Origin: Adiantum capillus-veneris
Taxonomy: Eukaryota; Streptophyta; Polypodiopsida; Polypodiales; Pteridaceae
Assembly (NCBI GenBank): GCA_014529385.2
Contig: CM043944.1
Coordinates: 72,161,884-72,225,883 of the forward strand
Length of the DNA stretch: 64,000 bases
Direction: 5' to 3'
Both the position numbers and the translations under genes were made by a program. Positions 11,039 through 21,429 of this stretch are shown piece by piece (the first letter of the stretch is position 1; the number at the start of each line of letters is the position of its first letter). Under the pieces are notes generated by a model, which had not been told where the DNA came from, made no database searches, and saw only the letters and a list, made by a program, of their open reading frames with translations.

Positions 11039-11270
11039 AACATAAACAAAAACGCACACACACATACATAAACAAAGAATGCACACACACATTGAGAGAG
11101 GAAAAGAGAGAGAGAGCATGCATAAACAAAAAACGCACTCATTGAGAGAGGAAAAGAGAGAGAGAACATGCATAAACAAAAAATGCACACATTGAGAGAG
11201 GAAAAGAGAGAGAAAACATGCATACGATCCAAAAAAACGCACACACATTGAGAGAGAAAGAGAGAGAAAC
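10770..11270. repeat. Microsatellite and 50-bp minisatellite block
   Basis: (CT)n at about 10776-10830, (CA)n at 10840-10862, another CT/CA tract at 10925-10977 and (GA)n at 10988-11034. Then four imperfect units of about 50 bp start near 11091, 11141, 11191 and 11247, each beginning ATTGAGAGAG and carrying CATGCATAAACAAAAA. Long ORFs here are low-complexity artefacts. Confidence 0.8.
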
Positions 11271-11458
11271 TAATTTAACGTCGTAGGAAACTAATTAAAA
11301 TTAAAAGACCTAAAGATCTAGCCGACGAGGAGTTGAACTCAAGACCTATTATTCAAGAGGGAAATGGCATAATCAATCTATCATACTTGGCATGGGTGAT
11401 AGAAAGGTTATACCATTTATCTCTTTTTATTGGCACACACATCCACACACGCGCACAC

Positions 11459-12330
11459 ACACAAGAAGAAGAGAGTTATAACATCGTAGGAAACTATCCT
11501 AAAAGACGTTAAAGATTAGGTTAGATGTAGACTTACGTTAAATTAGATTTAGGTTTATTTAAGTTAAATTAGATTAGATTTAGGTTTATTTTTAACTAGA
11601 TTTACGTTTATTTACGCTAGATTTAGATTTACGTATATATTAGATTAGATTTAGGTCTCCATAGACTGCGATGCTGCATGAAGCGGGTGAAGAAAGCCCT
11701 CAATGGAATATAGGGTATTGCTGCCTTCACTCATGGTAGGCTCCGTCGATCCAAAAGTACTGGTGAAATGTCTTCAGAAGATAGGGAAGAAGGTGGATCT
11801 TCAGGGCGGCAAGAGTCACTACATCCCCGACACAATGACCATCTAGACAACCTCTAGTCATTCAACAGCAATTTCAAAGTTAGTAACAAGAGCAAGAACG
11901 ATCTAAAGGGCCAATTGCTGTCGTCAGATGTGGATGGAGATGAAGGCAGCGTCACCGCCGGAAGTTAACTCTCACATCTTTAGTGATGAGAATGCCAACT
12001 CTTGCCGAGTTATGTGAAAAATTATGTGTTAAATCAGTTTTAAGGTTCTTATAATCCCTGTTAGTTTAGTTCTTTGTTTTTAATATAACATAATTTACGT
12101 TAGATTTAGATTTATGTTATATTAGATTAGACTTAGGTTTATTTAGGTTTACACACACACACACACACACAAGAAGAAGAGAGTTTTAACGTCGTAGGAA
12201 ACTATCCCAAAAGACGTTAAAGATTAGGTTAGATGTAGACTTACGTTAAATTAGATTTAGGTTTATTTTTAGTTAGATTTACGTTTATTTAGATTTACGC
12301 TTATTTACGTTAGATCGAGTCCACGCAAGA
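11459..12330 (+). repeat. Direct repeats flanking the captured gene fragment
   Basis: A block of about 110-120 bp at 11459-11575 (CACAAGAAGAAGAGAGTT, then CGTAGGAAACTATCC and a TTAGATTTAGGTTTATTT array) recurs at about 12165-12280 with few changes. A shorter partial copy starts near 11278. The TTAGRTTTAGGTTTATTT-like arrays continue to about 11660 and 12080-12315. They bracket the HMA fragment. Confidence 0.7.
11660..11966 (+). pseudogene. Captured heavy-metal-associated (HMA/HIPP-like) domain fragment
   Basis: From 11669 one frame reads CCMKRVKKALNGI, then a TAG stop at 11711-11713. After a one-base shift, another frame (11739-11814) reads GSVDPKVLVKCLQKIGKKVD and ends QGGK. In order and spacing these match the metal-binding core and second half of a plant HMA domain: C-x-x-C then [KR][KR]VKK, followed by G-x-VDP-x-x-L and K-x-GK. 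The tail (about 11864-11966) is Asn/Ser/Lys-rich and acidic, as in HIPP-type proteins. HMA proteins bind metals or act as chaperones; this copy is broken. It lies upstream of the transposase inside a CACTA element, consistent with host-gene capture. Confidence 0.6.
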
Positions 12331-12603
12331 ATTACTTACGGTTTAGGGTTTAGAGTTAGACGAACAGTGAAAATATCTACTGTGAAAAGATGTTAAGATG
12401 CTGTGAAGTGCTACAGCTAGAGAAGAGGCAAAAGGGTTTTGTCCACTACATGCAGTATCATGTAGACGTGGGTGTGTAGATTTCTTGTACCCACAAATAT
12501 AGGTATTGACCAATAAAGACGAGATTATAACCCGGTGGTTCTGATCTCCGTGCACCTCTAGACGAGGTGTGCGGGGATTGGACATGACTAGAGAATGTGA
12601 GGT

Positions 12604-12605
<2 letters not shown>

Positions 12606-12663
<58 letters not shown>

Positions 12664-12664
12664 A
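12606..12664. repeat. (GA)n microsatellite
   Basis: GA run with two small interruptions, upstream of the tnp2 gene. Confidence 0.9.
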
Positions 12665-12769
12665 AGACGAAGAATGCCAATAGAATATTTAAATTTGTTG
12701 TCCAGGTTATAAGATTTTTATCCTCTTATGAGTAGTGACAAGGATGTGGGACCGTCAACGAAACACTAT

Positions 12770-15313
12770 CTCTCAACGAGGGTCTTATGTCCTTGTAATC
12801 AATGCAAGCATGCTGTGCGACGGACAAGACGTTGTTCTTTGCAGCACGTTCGCGAATTTGGCGAGTTCGATCATCTATTATAGATCGAGTTGTTGCCAAT
12901 TATAACTCGTCGGACTCTGACGCTGGCCAACAAGCAGCAATCTTGCAACCCAATAGACGTGTTCGCAGGCGCTTTGGTCAAGCAGCATATGTGAGGCCAC
13001 AAGATGTAGCCTCTGACAGCTCGGGAGATGATCATGCAGAGCACATTCAACGAGGCAATGTTTGAGCCCGAGATTGATGAAATGATCGAGACAATCATGG
13101 ATTCAGAAAGGCTTATCTATGATGATATGAAAAGTGAAGCCGATACGCCATTGTATAATGGAGCACGTATGTCTAGATTGAAAGCACTCCTGGTTCTTCT
13201 CAACATGCAGGCAAAGTTTGGATGGAGTGACACTAGCGTCACAGCGCTTTTCAGGTGATCTATTATAATTAGTTTACTTTAATAAAACTCTAAATGTATA
13301 ATGATCTGATAGATTTTTACACGACTGTATCGTATTTTATGTTGTGTAGATTGATTAAGAGCAATACTCAGCTAACATGTGATGCCAGATTCCCGAGATG
13401 AATCAAGAAAGATTTTGCAAAACTGGGGATGTATTACAATTCTATCCACGCTTGTCCTAATGACTGCATTCTTTTCAGGGGAATACATAGACATGGAGGA
13501 GAGTGTCCGAAATGTGATTCCGAAAGATATCGAGTAGATCTCCAGGGACAAAAATTCCACAAAGGTTTTGCGACATTTTCCTCTGCTTCCTCGCATCAAG
13601 CATTTCTTCGAATGTAAGTCCATGGCCGCCCTAGCATCATGGCATGAGGAGAATAAATCTTCGGATGGTGTGCTACAAATTCCTGCAGATTGCGCAGCCT
13701 GGAAACATATAGATGGAACATGGTCGGATTTTGCCAGGGAAGCTCGAAATTTGCGCTTAGGCCTAGCTATGGATGGCGTAAATCCATTTGGTCAAAGATC
13801 AAATCTTACAGTGTATGGCCCGTTGTCATCGTCAACTACAACATTCCCCCGTGGTTGACTACGAAGAAGGGGACTATGGTAAGCTTGATTGTGCCAAGGC
13901 GATATAAAGTGGGGAATATGGATGTGTATCTTCGTCCACTATTGGAAGAGCTACAAACAATGTGGATCTTACAGTGTATGGCCCGTTGTCATCGTCAACT
14001 ACAACATTCCCCCGTGGTTGACTACGAAGAAGGGGCACCTATGGCTAAGCTTGATTGTGCCAAGGCGATATAAAGTGGGGAATATGGATGTGTATCTTCG
14101 TCCACTATTGGAAGAGCTACAACAATTGTGGATTGGCATAGAGGTGGTGGATATGAGCCGACACAAAGGACGATGGAATGCTTTGATCAGAGGCATTCTA
14201 ATGTGGACCATGCATGACTATCCCGGCCTAACAGAATGCTCAGGTGATCTATTGACACTCCTCACTCAGACACTGTAAATCTTGTTTTTTCCCATAGTTG
14301 ATCTATTATCATGTGTATACATGCAGGGCTTCAAACAAGCCGATACAGAGCATGTGTCACATGTGGACCTAGACTAAATGCACGTAGGGCACCCTCACTG
14401 AAGAAGCAAATCTACGAAGGTCATCAAGCGTATCTTCCAGAGAATCATGTGTTACGTGACGGCTTTTTGGGAAGAGAGCCACCAAGGATGTTTGCACAAG
14501 CATGGTTAGAGCAGAAGGAGATGTGCGATGACGGATTGCCTCCAGGGATGAAGAGACTATCTCTATGGTACGAGTTACCATACTGGCCCCGACTCATGAT
14601 CAATCACTTGCTCGATCCAATGCACATATTCAAGAATGTGGGTAATCTATTATGGGACCATCTGACCGGCAAGAAAGATACTTTGGGAGCCAGAGTTGAC
14701 CTTAGAAATGTGGATCGTATGGAGCAATATTGGCCGCAAACAGCGTCTGATGGATCGATAAAACTCCCTAAAGCACCATGGATTTTCACAGGAGCCCAAG
14801 AACGCAAAGTAAAAGAGACCATTCGATCTTTGCGGATCCCCACTGGCGTAATGCACTCGCTCCGAACATGTTTTACTAAAGAAGGAAAGCTTACCGGTTT
14901 GAAGTCTCACGATTGGCATAAAATCGAATGGACTTTATAGTGGACTTTAATATCATTGCATAAAATGTGGACTTTAATATCATTGCTGCACATACTTTAC
15001 AGTTTATTTTACCGGTTGCCATTGAGGGATGTTTGTCTCTTGACATCCGTAACACAATCTACAAACTTGCAAAGCTGGTGCAATGGATCTCAATGTGCCA
15101 ATCACAACGGCATCAATGGAGGAGATCAGAGAAGATGCTCAATCAGAAGCCGCTGCGGTGGTGCCAGACGAGCATCAAGATGCTACTACTCTATATGGGG
15201 TGCATGCAGAGGAGCTACAAAATGAAACAGAGGATATGTGTTTAAACGGAGAGCTCTATATAGATATAGGAAGTTATGCTGAGTTATGCGAGGATGAGAG
15301 AGAGATCTCTTAA
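12770..15313 (+). pseudogene. tnp2-type CACTA transposase, decayed
   Basis: The N-terminal exon ends EADTPLYNGARMSRLKALL...WSDTSVTALF at 13254; CAG|GTGATC is a donor and the acceptor lies near 13349. Then come an in-frame TGA (13399-13401), HACPNDCILFRG, CPKCDSERYR, a frameshift near 13560, LPRIKHFFECKSMA, LAMDGVNPFG (first catalytic Asp region), a 163-bp tandem duplication, LMWTMHDYPG, an intron about 14244-14324, and the frame 14311-14940 with LWYELPYWPRLMINHLLDPMHIFKNV (D-x-MH motif) and GLKSHDWH. After a small disruption, FILPVAIEGC follows; the DUF4218 part is mostly missing. The last ORF is acidic. The order is exactly that of plant tnp2. Several stops and shifts make it inactive. Confidence 0.85.
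13804..14129 (+). repeat. 163-bp tandem duplication inside tnp2
   Basis: TCTTACAGTGTATGGCC and the following sequence at 13804-13966 are repeated at 13967-14129 with very few changes. The unit is 163 bp, not a multiple of three, so it shifts the frame. Confidence 0.85.
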
Positions 15314-15586
15314 AGCCACAAATATTGTATTTGAACAATTTTGCTCCGTGTTGTAAAAGCTCTGGCTCTCTAAGTACCTTCCATGGTGTATAACGCTCTT
15401 TTCTACTCGCGCTCACATCTTTTGATTGAAAATTCTGAGTTTTCGACTTGCCTCTTCTATCACTCAATTCATTGCGTCATTGTATTTATATGCGTCATTA
15501 CGTCATTGTATTTAATGGTCTTTGCGTCATTGTCTACTCTATTCATTCAATATTAAGTTTAAATATTCGTGTGTTTAATGCAGGTA

Positions 15587-16894
15587 TGGATGATGAGGAG
15601 TTTCTTTCTTCTTTGTCACCGCAGCAGAGATAGTGGTACGTGGAGCGTCATCGCTCTGGCGCATCATTGCGCGTTCCTACTCCATCCGCATCTCCCTCTC
15701 TTTCGGAGCATTCGGCGCGCTCCGAAGCTTCGGCATTGACGAGACGAGCTTCACACTCGTCTAGACACCGGCGCTCTAGTGGTGGCGGTGGCGGTTGTTG
15801 TGGGGATTCCGCCATCGATGCCTCCACACCGCCTCGTGTTCGACGAGTCTCTTTACCCTCCCCTTCTTGCCCGCCCCCACACCAGCCACAGCATCGCCAT
15901 CTATGCCAGGTTTTGCACGGCTGACTGTTCCTAGAAGCTACACACCTCTACGTACTCCGCCAGGAGCCACCCCACTCGACACTCCTCGCTTCGGGGCCCA
16001 GACGCTGGTGGAGACACCTAACGTCCGTACCCCCATCGACACGCCGCTAGAGACCCCTGCCGGGACACCCAGGTTCACGCGTCACCGGCGAGAGGGCTTG
16101 TCTTAGTCCCTCGACTTCAGTGGTGGCATCATCATGGATGATGACGGCAAGAAGGTGATCTCGCGCATGCGTGGTCTTTGCTCTCAGCTGTTTAGACACT
16201 ATATACTAAACAAATGGAGTGAAGTACCAAGTGATTTAAAAAACAGAGTCATCAGCATACTTCATGATGAGTTTCCCATTCCAACACGGGATCAGCGCTT
16301 CAATGAAGACCTGATGAAGATTCGAATGCGCGAATATTGCAAACACAAGCGTTCCGAAGTGCAAAAAGCAATCAAGAATGGGTGGAACAGGCCAAATTGG
16401 CTGGCCAAAGAAGATTGGAAGAATGCGAAGAAAGCAGCGCGCGAGAATCCCGACAAGTGGAAGCAACAAAAGGATGCAGCCAGAGCGCGAGTAGAGGCAG
16501 GGAGATCGCACCACTTGGGGAGCGGTGGATGGGCATCATTTGAGGCCGATTTTGTAATTGTTTTCGCATTGCTCTTTATGTTCGATAGTTTAGGGTTTAT
16601 GAGTTTTTTAATTCTAACATAATGAAATCTTTGTATGTTTTGACAGTGGTCGATGACAGGACGTGATCCCACACCGTACGAGCGCGAGTACGCAGGCAGG
16701 AAGGGCTTAAACGCCCTGATGGACATTCTCAGTTCTCGCGGCGGCATGGTTAGTATTAGGGTTTACTCTTTTCTATTTTTTGTATTGTTTTATAAATGTC
16801 GTTATATGTTTATACTTACTGAAAGCTGTCTTATTGTCTTTTTTTGCAGAATCCGACAGATACGCCGCTTGGACGCGATGAGACGTCTGACTAG
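15587..16894 (+). pseudogene. Second CACTA gene, Transposase_24 (Ptta/En/Spm) type
   Basis: Starts MDDEEFLSSLSPQQR at 15587, then TAG (15631-15633). A Ser/Thr/Pro-rich region follows in shifted frames, with repeated TP motifs (DTPRFG, RTPIDTPLETPAGTP). From 16134 an open frame carries the conserved domain: DDGKKVISRMRGLCSQLF, NRPNWLAKEDWKNAKKAA, RSHHLGSGGWASF. A likely intron (about 16552-16646, acceptor TTTTGACAG) leads to GRDPTPYEREYAGRKG. Another (16749-16849) leads to NPTDTPLGRDETSD and a stop near 16894. In En/Spm elements the partner gene works with the transposase at the subterminal repeats. Order and strand fit one transcription unit with tnp2. Confidence 0.7.
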
Positions 16895-17212
16895 ACGACG
16901 TCAGTTTAGCCGTAGCTAGATAGCATTAGTTTAGGGTTTCTCATAGCTTATGTATCATGAGACGGATTTTATACGTCTTTTTGAACCATGTATATTATTA
17001 CATTTGTCACCGCAGTTCATTTTACCAATCAATTCTTTATGCCTATGATGTTGTACAATTGTCATTATTACATTTGCCAATCAATTCATTTTGCCTATGA
17101 TGTGTACAATTGTCAATTTTGCAAACAATGCATCTTGTGGGTGACTATTTTGGGTCTATTATCTACCCTTGCACTTTTTTTAAAAAGTGAATCAAGTACA
17201 ATATGGTTGATG

Positions 17213-17256
17213 GGTGGCAGGGCATTCAATGCCCTGCCACTGAATGCCCTGCCACC
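17213..17256. repeat. Perfect 16-bp inverted repeat (hairpin) near the CACTA 3' end
   Basis: GGTGGCAGGGCATTCA at 17213-17228 and its exact reverse complement at 17241-17256, with a 12-base loop. It sits at the start of the 3' subterminal region. Confidence 0.9.
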
Positions 17257-17261
17257 AAAAA

Positions 17262-17519
17262 AAAATTCTCTCGGGCGTCGCTATAACCGTCGTTATTTAT
17301 GGCTCTATAGCATCGCTATGAGCGTCGCTATAGTCTTCTGTGTAAACGTCGCTATAACCGTCGCAATGAGCGTCGCTATATAGAGACGCTCATAGCGACG
17401 GTTATAGCGACGCATATAGCGACGCTCGTAGCGACGGTTTTAGCGATGCCAGGGGTTATAAAAACCCAGTGTATTTCCGTCGCTAACAGCGTCACAAGAG
17501 CACACAACCTCTTGTAGTG
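17262..17519 (+). repeat. CACTA 3' subterminal repeats and TIR
   Basis: At least ten GTCGCTA/AGCGACG-type motifs in both orientations, with a palindromic centre near 17370-17400, then the 12-bp TIR ending at 17519. Confidence 0.85.
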
Positions 17520-17522
17520 CCC

Positions 17523-18532
17523 CTATCATGTCTATGACCAACAAAGGACTTTTGTTTATGACATCATCCACTCTTCTTGCTCTCTTCTTGCACCTTGATC
17601 TTTTTAGATAAAGGGTAGCACTTCATTCCTTTAAGGCACTCAAAACTGACTTGAGAAGCATTCTGACAAAAAGTGTTGACAAGTTTCGACACCTTGCCAG
17701 AGAAACACTTGACAATGTTTCTTTTAGAAAATCACAAAACAATTGCTCATAGTTGACGGCTATGATGTATGCATGCTCACAAGCAATGAGGCACAATATA
17801 AAGTTGAGGAGAATGTACTGTACGAAAAGGGGGTTCATGATCGAGTATGGTGCCCAATTTCCTTGTATGGGGAAGCCTTGTAATAAAAGAAGACGTAGAG
17901 AAACTACTGATGATTAGTTAAGGGGTAAACCATGGCTATTGGAATTCAACATTTGGACTGCATAGATGAAAATCAATTGGTCAGTTTAGAAATCTAACCC
18001 AAAGAGATCATTGTAAGAGACACACGTACAAACCCAAGACACGAAGTAGCTGTGATGTTTGCAAAAGACCAAACCAAGAGAGAGCGTGGAAAGCATGTAA
18101 AATTATTTCAAGGGTAGTGGAGAACAGAGGGGGGTCATCTTATTTTGCAAAAATTCCTTGATTCTTGGAATAAAATTAGGATTTCGAAAAATCGAGGCTC
18201 GACAGTGCCGTAACCTTGCGGGGAGGCGGGCACATGCTCTCTCTTTCTCTCTATTTACTTGGTGATCCAAAGGCTCTTTTCTCCCTATCTGATCGCACAA
18301 GAAGCCACCTCGTGGAGACTTCTCACTGGCTACTTTTCACGCTACCAAAAAGCTAATGACCGATTAATAATAAAAAAATGTCGCTGCAGCTTCGCACATA
18401 GACAGTGTAGACTTATCCAGCGTCACGGGTTCCTAGAAGACAGAGATGTGTGAAGCAATTCGTTGAAGCACTTCGAACTTCTCCACAAATAAAAGTACAG
18501 GGAGTTCGCAGTGTGATCCCTAGAAGCAGCAG

Positions 18533-18603
<71 letters not shown>

Positions 18604-20075
18604 CCTTCTACTATTGCATTCATCTGAGTTCGTTTATATTTACTTGGTGAGCCAAAGGAATGAGTTTTTGTGATTTGACTCCAGATTAGGCGAGCTGATC
18701 ATCGATTCAAATCTAATATCTTTCATTTGAGTAGCACTAGAAAAGACCTCTACAATGGCTTGATCACACGAAATATTTGATCTACCCTACAGCTTGATGA
18801 TCTGCGAAATATAACAGGGTTTACAAGGTCATATTTTGATGAGTTCAGTTATATTTTGCAAAGGCAATGAATTTTTGTGATTTGACTCCTGATAGTTGAT
18901 CATCGATTGAAATCTGATATTTTCTCTTTCTGTAGCACTAGAACAGACCTCTGCCATGGCTTGATCGCACGCAATATCTAACCTTTGAGAGTGCTCATCA
19001 CCTCGGGAAGCATCCGAAGTACCTTCCAGCTTGATGATCTGTGAAATATAACGAAGTTTTGCAAGGTCTCCGATACTACTTTCGATTCTACCCGGCTTGT
19101 TGTTGCATGGGCAATAGCGCAGAAAAGAATTAGTGTGAATCTTGAGAATTAGGCATTGGGAGTTGTGTTGAGAATGTGGGTCTCATGTAAACGATAGTTG
19201 TCAGCAAGGAATCGTAAGAATGCCTGGAAAAATAAAATTTACTCAAATAGGGACAAAGTATATGCAAATATTCACAAAGCTCTTAATCAAAGATTTGTAA
19301 GCAAGGGCATGGGATCCAATTGTGATTCTATAAATACTTTGCAGTTACCCAAACCCATTCCTTTGAAACCATTTTCATTTAGAAAATTTAGTGGTTGCTT
19401 ATCTCCTAGACCCCAAACAAGATTTACCCAAACCCCAAACAAGATTTTGGTCAGGTTTCTAGTCCCCATGTCAGGGAGCGACTTCAAAACTCTCCCTTGA
19501 GAACTTATTCTATATTGGCTCGAAAAAGAAAAGTAGTTTTTTGTCTTCAACTCTTAAGAGTAACAAACAAAGACAAAATACATCACAAATTCCACCTCGG
19601 GAAAATTACTTTGTGACCTCCAAAACGCTGCCAATATTAAGTACAAGTCCGTGCTTTGAAAGTTTTTTTCTTAACTAGTTTAGACGGAGGCGGAGATAAA
19701 CAGCTCATGGAACTCCCTCAACAACTGTAGTAACCAAAAACACGCTCTCCGCACTTCACACTGCAAATGGCAGTAGAAATTGTTCCCGGGGAGGGAGCAC
19801 CAGCTTTGGCAAAAAAGTTGATCAATAAATCTTAGTATATAGCTCCTTGTACGTTCGCCCTTGCATGAATCTCGCCCTTAATTCCACTTATAGTTTTTGG
19901 ATAGCACAAGGTAGTGAATTTGATGTGCATACAACAGAGTGAATATGGTGCCTTCTCCTATGGGGAAACCGAACTCAAGACGCTCATTATCATGGAAAAT
20001 TAGAAAGGAGGATACATAACGTAGGTTAGTCAGCATGGAGGCCTAAAGACAAAATTGATTACAGAAGTAGCTTAC

Positions 20076-20116
<41 letters not shown>

Positions 20117-20140
20117 GTCTGAGGCTCTGGTGGACAACCG

Positions 20141-20187
<47 letters not shown>

Positions 20188-20640
20188 AGGGCCGACGTTG
20201 TTGAGTAGAAGATGGGGGCCGCTCTTGTCGGTAGGCGGGGCTCTTGTGAGGGTGAGAGAAGGCACGCTGTGTGCAACGGGGCCTCGCAATTCCGATTCTA
20301 GGGAATCTTCTGAAGTAATGAATTTTATTTTAGTAGTGTCCCAGGTAGAGAGAGAGAGAGTAGTCGACAATCCATGTGAAAAGCATGTAAAATTATTTTT
20401 AGGGGTAGCGGAGAACAAGCGGGGTCAGGCGCTGCTGCAGCTGCAAGATCTCGACAGCGCCATAGCCTGAGGGGGAGGCGGGCGATGGCCATGGCCTTGC
20501 GACGTGGACAAAGGCTCTCTCTCTCTCTCTGTCTCTCGTGCAGCAGGCTTTGTGCCATGGACGTGCAGCTTGACGTGGTATTGTCTAAATAAATATAGCA
20601 CGTGATCCAGAACGCGGGCCAGGCTGGTCGACCTAACAGC
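17523..20640. other. Unassigned DNA with partial internal duplication
   Basis: No gene recognised. A roughly 130-bp block (AAGCATGTAAAATTATTT to GGGGAGGCGGG) occurs near 18092-18232 and again, diverged, near 20379-20490. Shorter matches around 17850 and 19945 also look related. Compound microsatellites lie at 18535-18601 ((TG)n(AG)n) and 20080-20190. An open frame at 19198-19500 has no recognisable family. Confidence 0.4.
18661..19070 (-). repeat. Two diverged 207-bp tandem units, coding-like on the minus strand
   Basis: Units start near 18661 and 18868, with shared blocks TTTTTGTGATTTGACTCC, GATCATCGATT and AGCTTGATGATCTG. On the minus strand the right unit reads openly (SQIIKLEGTSDASRGDEHSQ and MAEVCSSATERENIRFQSM); the left unit shows a decayed version (ISQIIKL, VEVFSSATQ). 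Could be duplicated exons of an unknown gene. Confidence 0.4.
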
Positions 20641-20646
20641 CAGCTC

Positions 20647-20654
20647 TTATAAAT
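20647..20654 (+). promoter_or_regulatory. TATA box of the small secreted-protein gene
   Basis: TTATAAAT lies about 100 bp before the ATG at 20749, giving a plausible 5' UTR of about 70 bases. Confidence 0.45.
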
Positions 20655-20748
20655 CTCGGGTGCTCCTTCCTTAAAGCAGAGTACTACAGTCATATGACGT
20701 TGTATAACTACAATTCCTCTGCCATACTCCTCCTCTGCAGAAACAACC

Positions 20749-21429
20749 ATGGCTGGAGGGTCCATGAGTGGGCTCATTCACGGGTCTGTTCCTGTGCTGC
20801 TAGCGCTGCAACTTCTGTTGCTATCTCAGTCCATTAATAGGAGTCCAGTAGCTGCGGCATTTGTAAGTATCACTTGGGTAGCTGCTAGTAATAACAAAAT
20901 ACGTGTGTTTACTCATTCTTAGAAAGATACGTATTGCGTGCGTACATTCTTGCTTATAATGTATGCATGTACTTCATGGCGCACAATATATAGATGGTTA
21001 CATTCTGTATAGTATAACATTGAGAGCGGCCTGATAATTATAAGACGTGCTGTGATTAGTCTTGACTGTGGCCCTGATTAATAGAATATGTTATTGATGA
21101 TCTGGTTGCAGCGCTGCGAGTATGAGATATGGCCGGTGAAATTAACTGCAGTTGTGCCGTTTTCTAGCACAGATGCAACCGTGGATAGGAACTTGCCACT
21201 ACCTGGCTTATACCAAGAAAGAAGCTTGCCACTACCTGGCTTCTACCAACAAAGAAAGTTCACAAATCTGGATGACCCCAACGGCAACGACTTTGAGCAG
21301 GGTGCCCTTGACGAATTCGTCAGGACAGAACAAGAGGATTGCCTCACGCAGCTGTGTACGGCGCAGCTGTTGCTCACCCCCGCCGGAGATTCTCCCGACT
21401 GGCTGCTCGAATACGACACTGGTGGATGA
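20749..21429 (+). CDS. Small secreted protein, two exons, unknown family (143 aa)
   Basis: Exon 1 is 20749-20862 (38 codons) and exon 2 is 21112-21429 (105 codons plus TGA). The intron runs from GTAAGTATC to TGGTTGCAG and is phase 0. Residues 1 to about 30 form a signal peptide with a leucine-rich core (VLLALQLLLLSQS), so the product is probably secreted. The mature part has an internal repeat, LPLPGLYQER / LPLPGFYQQR, a Cys near the start (RCEYEIWP) and two close Cys later (EDCLTQLC), and an acidic end, LLEYDTGG. This looks like a secreted peptide precursor, but no known plant peptide signature (for example YIYTQ of phytosulfokine) is present. A TATA box lies upstream. Intact frame and splice sites support a real gene; it could also be a remnant. 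Confidence 0.55.

Larger units (their letters stand above)
10563..17519 (+). mobile_element. Complete CACTA (En/Spm) DNA transposon, 6957 bp
   Basis: Starts CACTACAAGAGG at 10563 and ends CCTCTTGTAGTG at 17519: a perfect 12-bp terminal inverted repeat. Three-base target duplications CCC flank it (10560-10562 and 17520-17522). GCGACGC-type subterminal repeats occur in both orientations at each end. Two transposon genes lie inside in order: tnp2-type transposase (about 12770-15313), then a Transposase_24-type gene (about 15587-16894). Both are broken, so it is not autonomous now. The 5' part is filled with microsatellites, direct repeats and a captured HMA-domain gene fragment. Confidence 0.9.

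Noticed and set aside
10632-11248. Long minus-strand open frames of 160-170 residues
   Set aside because: They translate CT/GA/CA microsatellites into Ser-Leu and Arg-Glu runs; composition shows they are repeat artefacts.
11510-12315. Telomere-like TTTAGG-containing arrays
   Set aside because: Units read TTAGATTTAGGTTTATTT and vary; they are not TTTAGGG repeats and lie inside a CACTA element.
20749-21429. Phytosulfokine precursor as identity of the secreted protein
   Set aside because: Signal peptide and EDCL fit loosely, but the YIYTQ pentapeptide and flanking Arg pair are absent.
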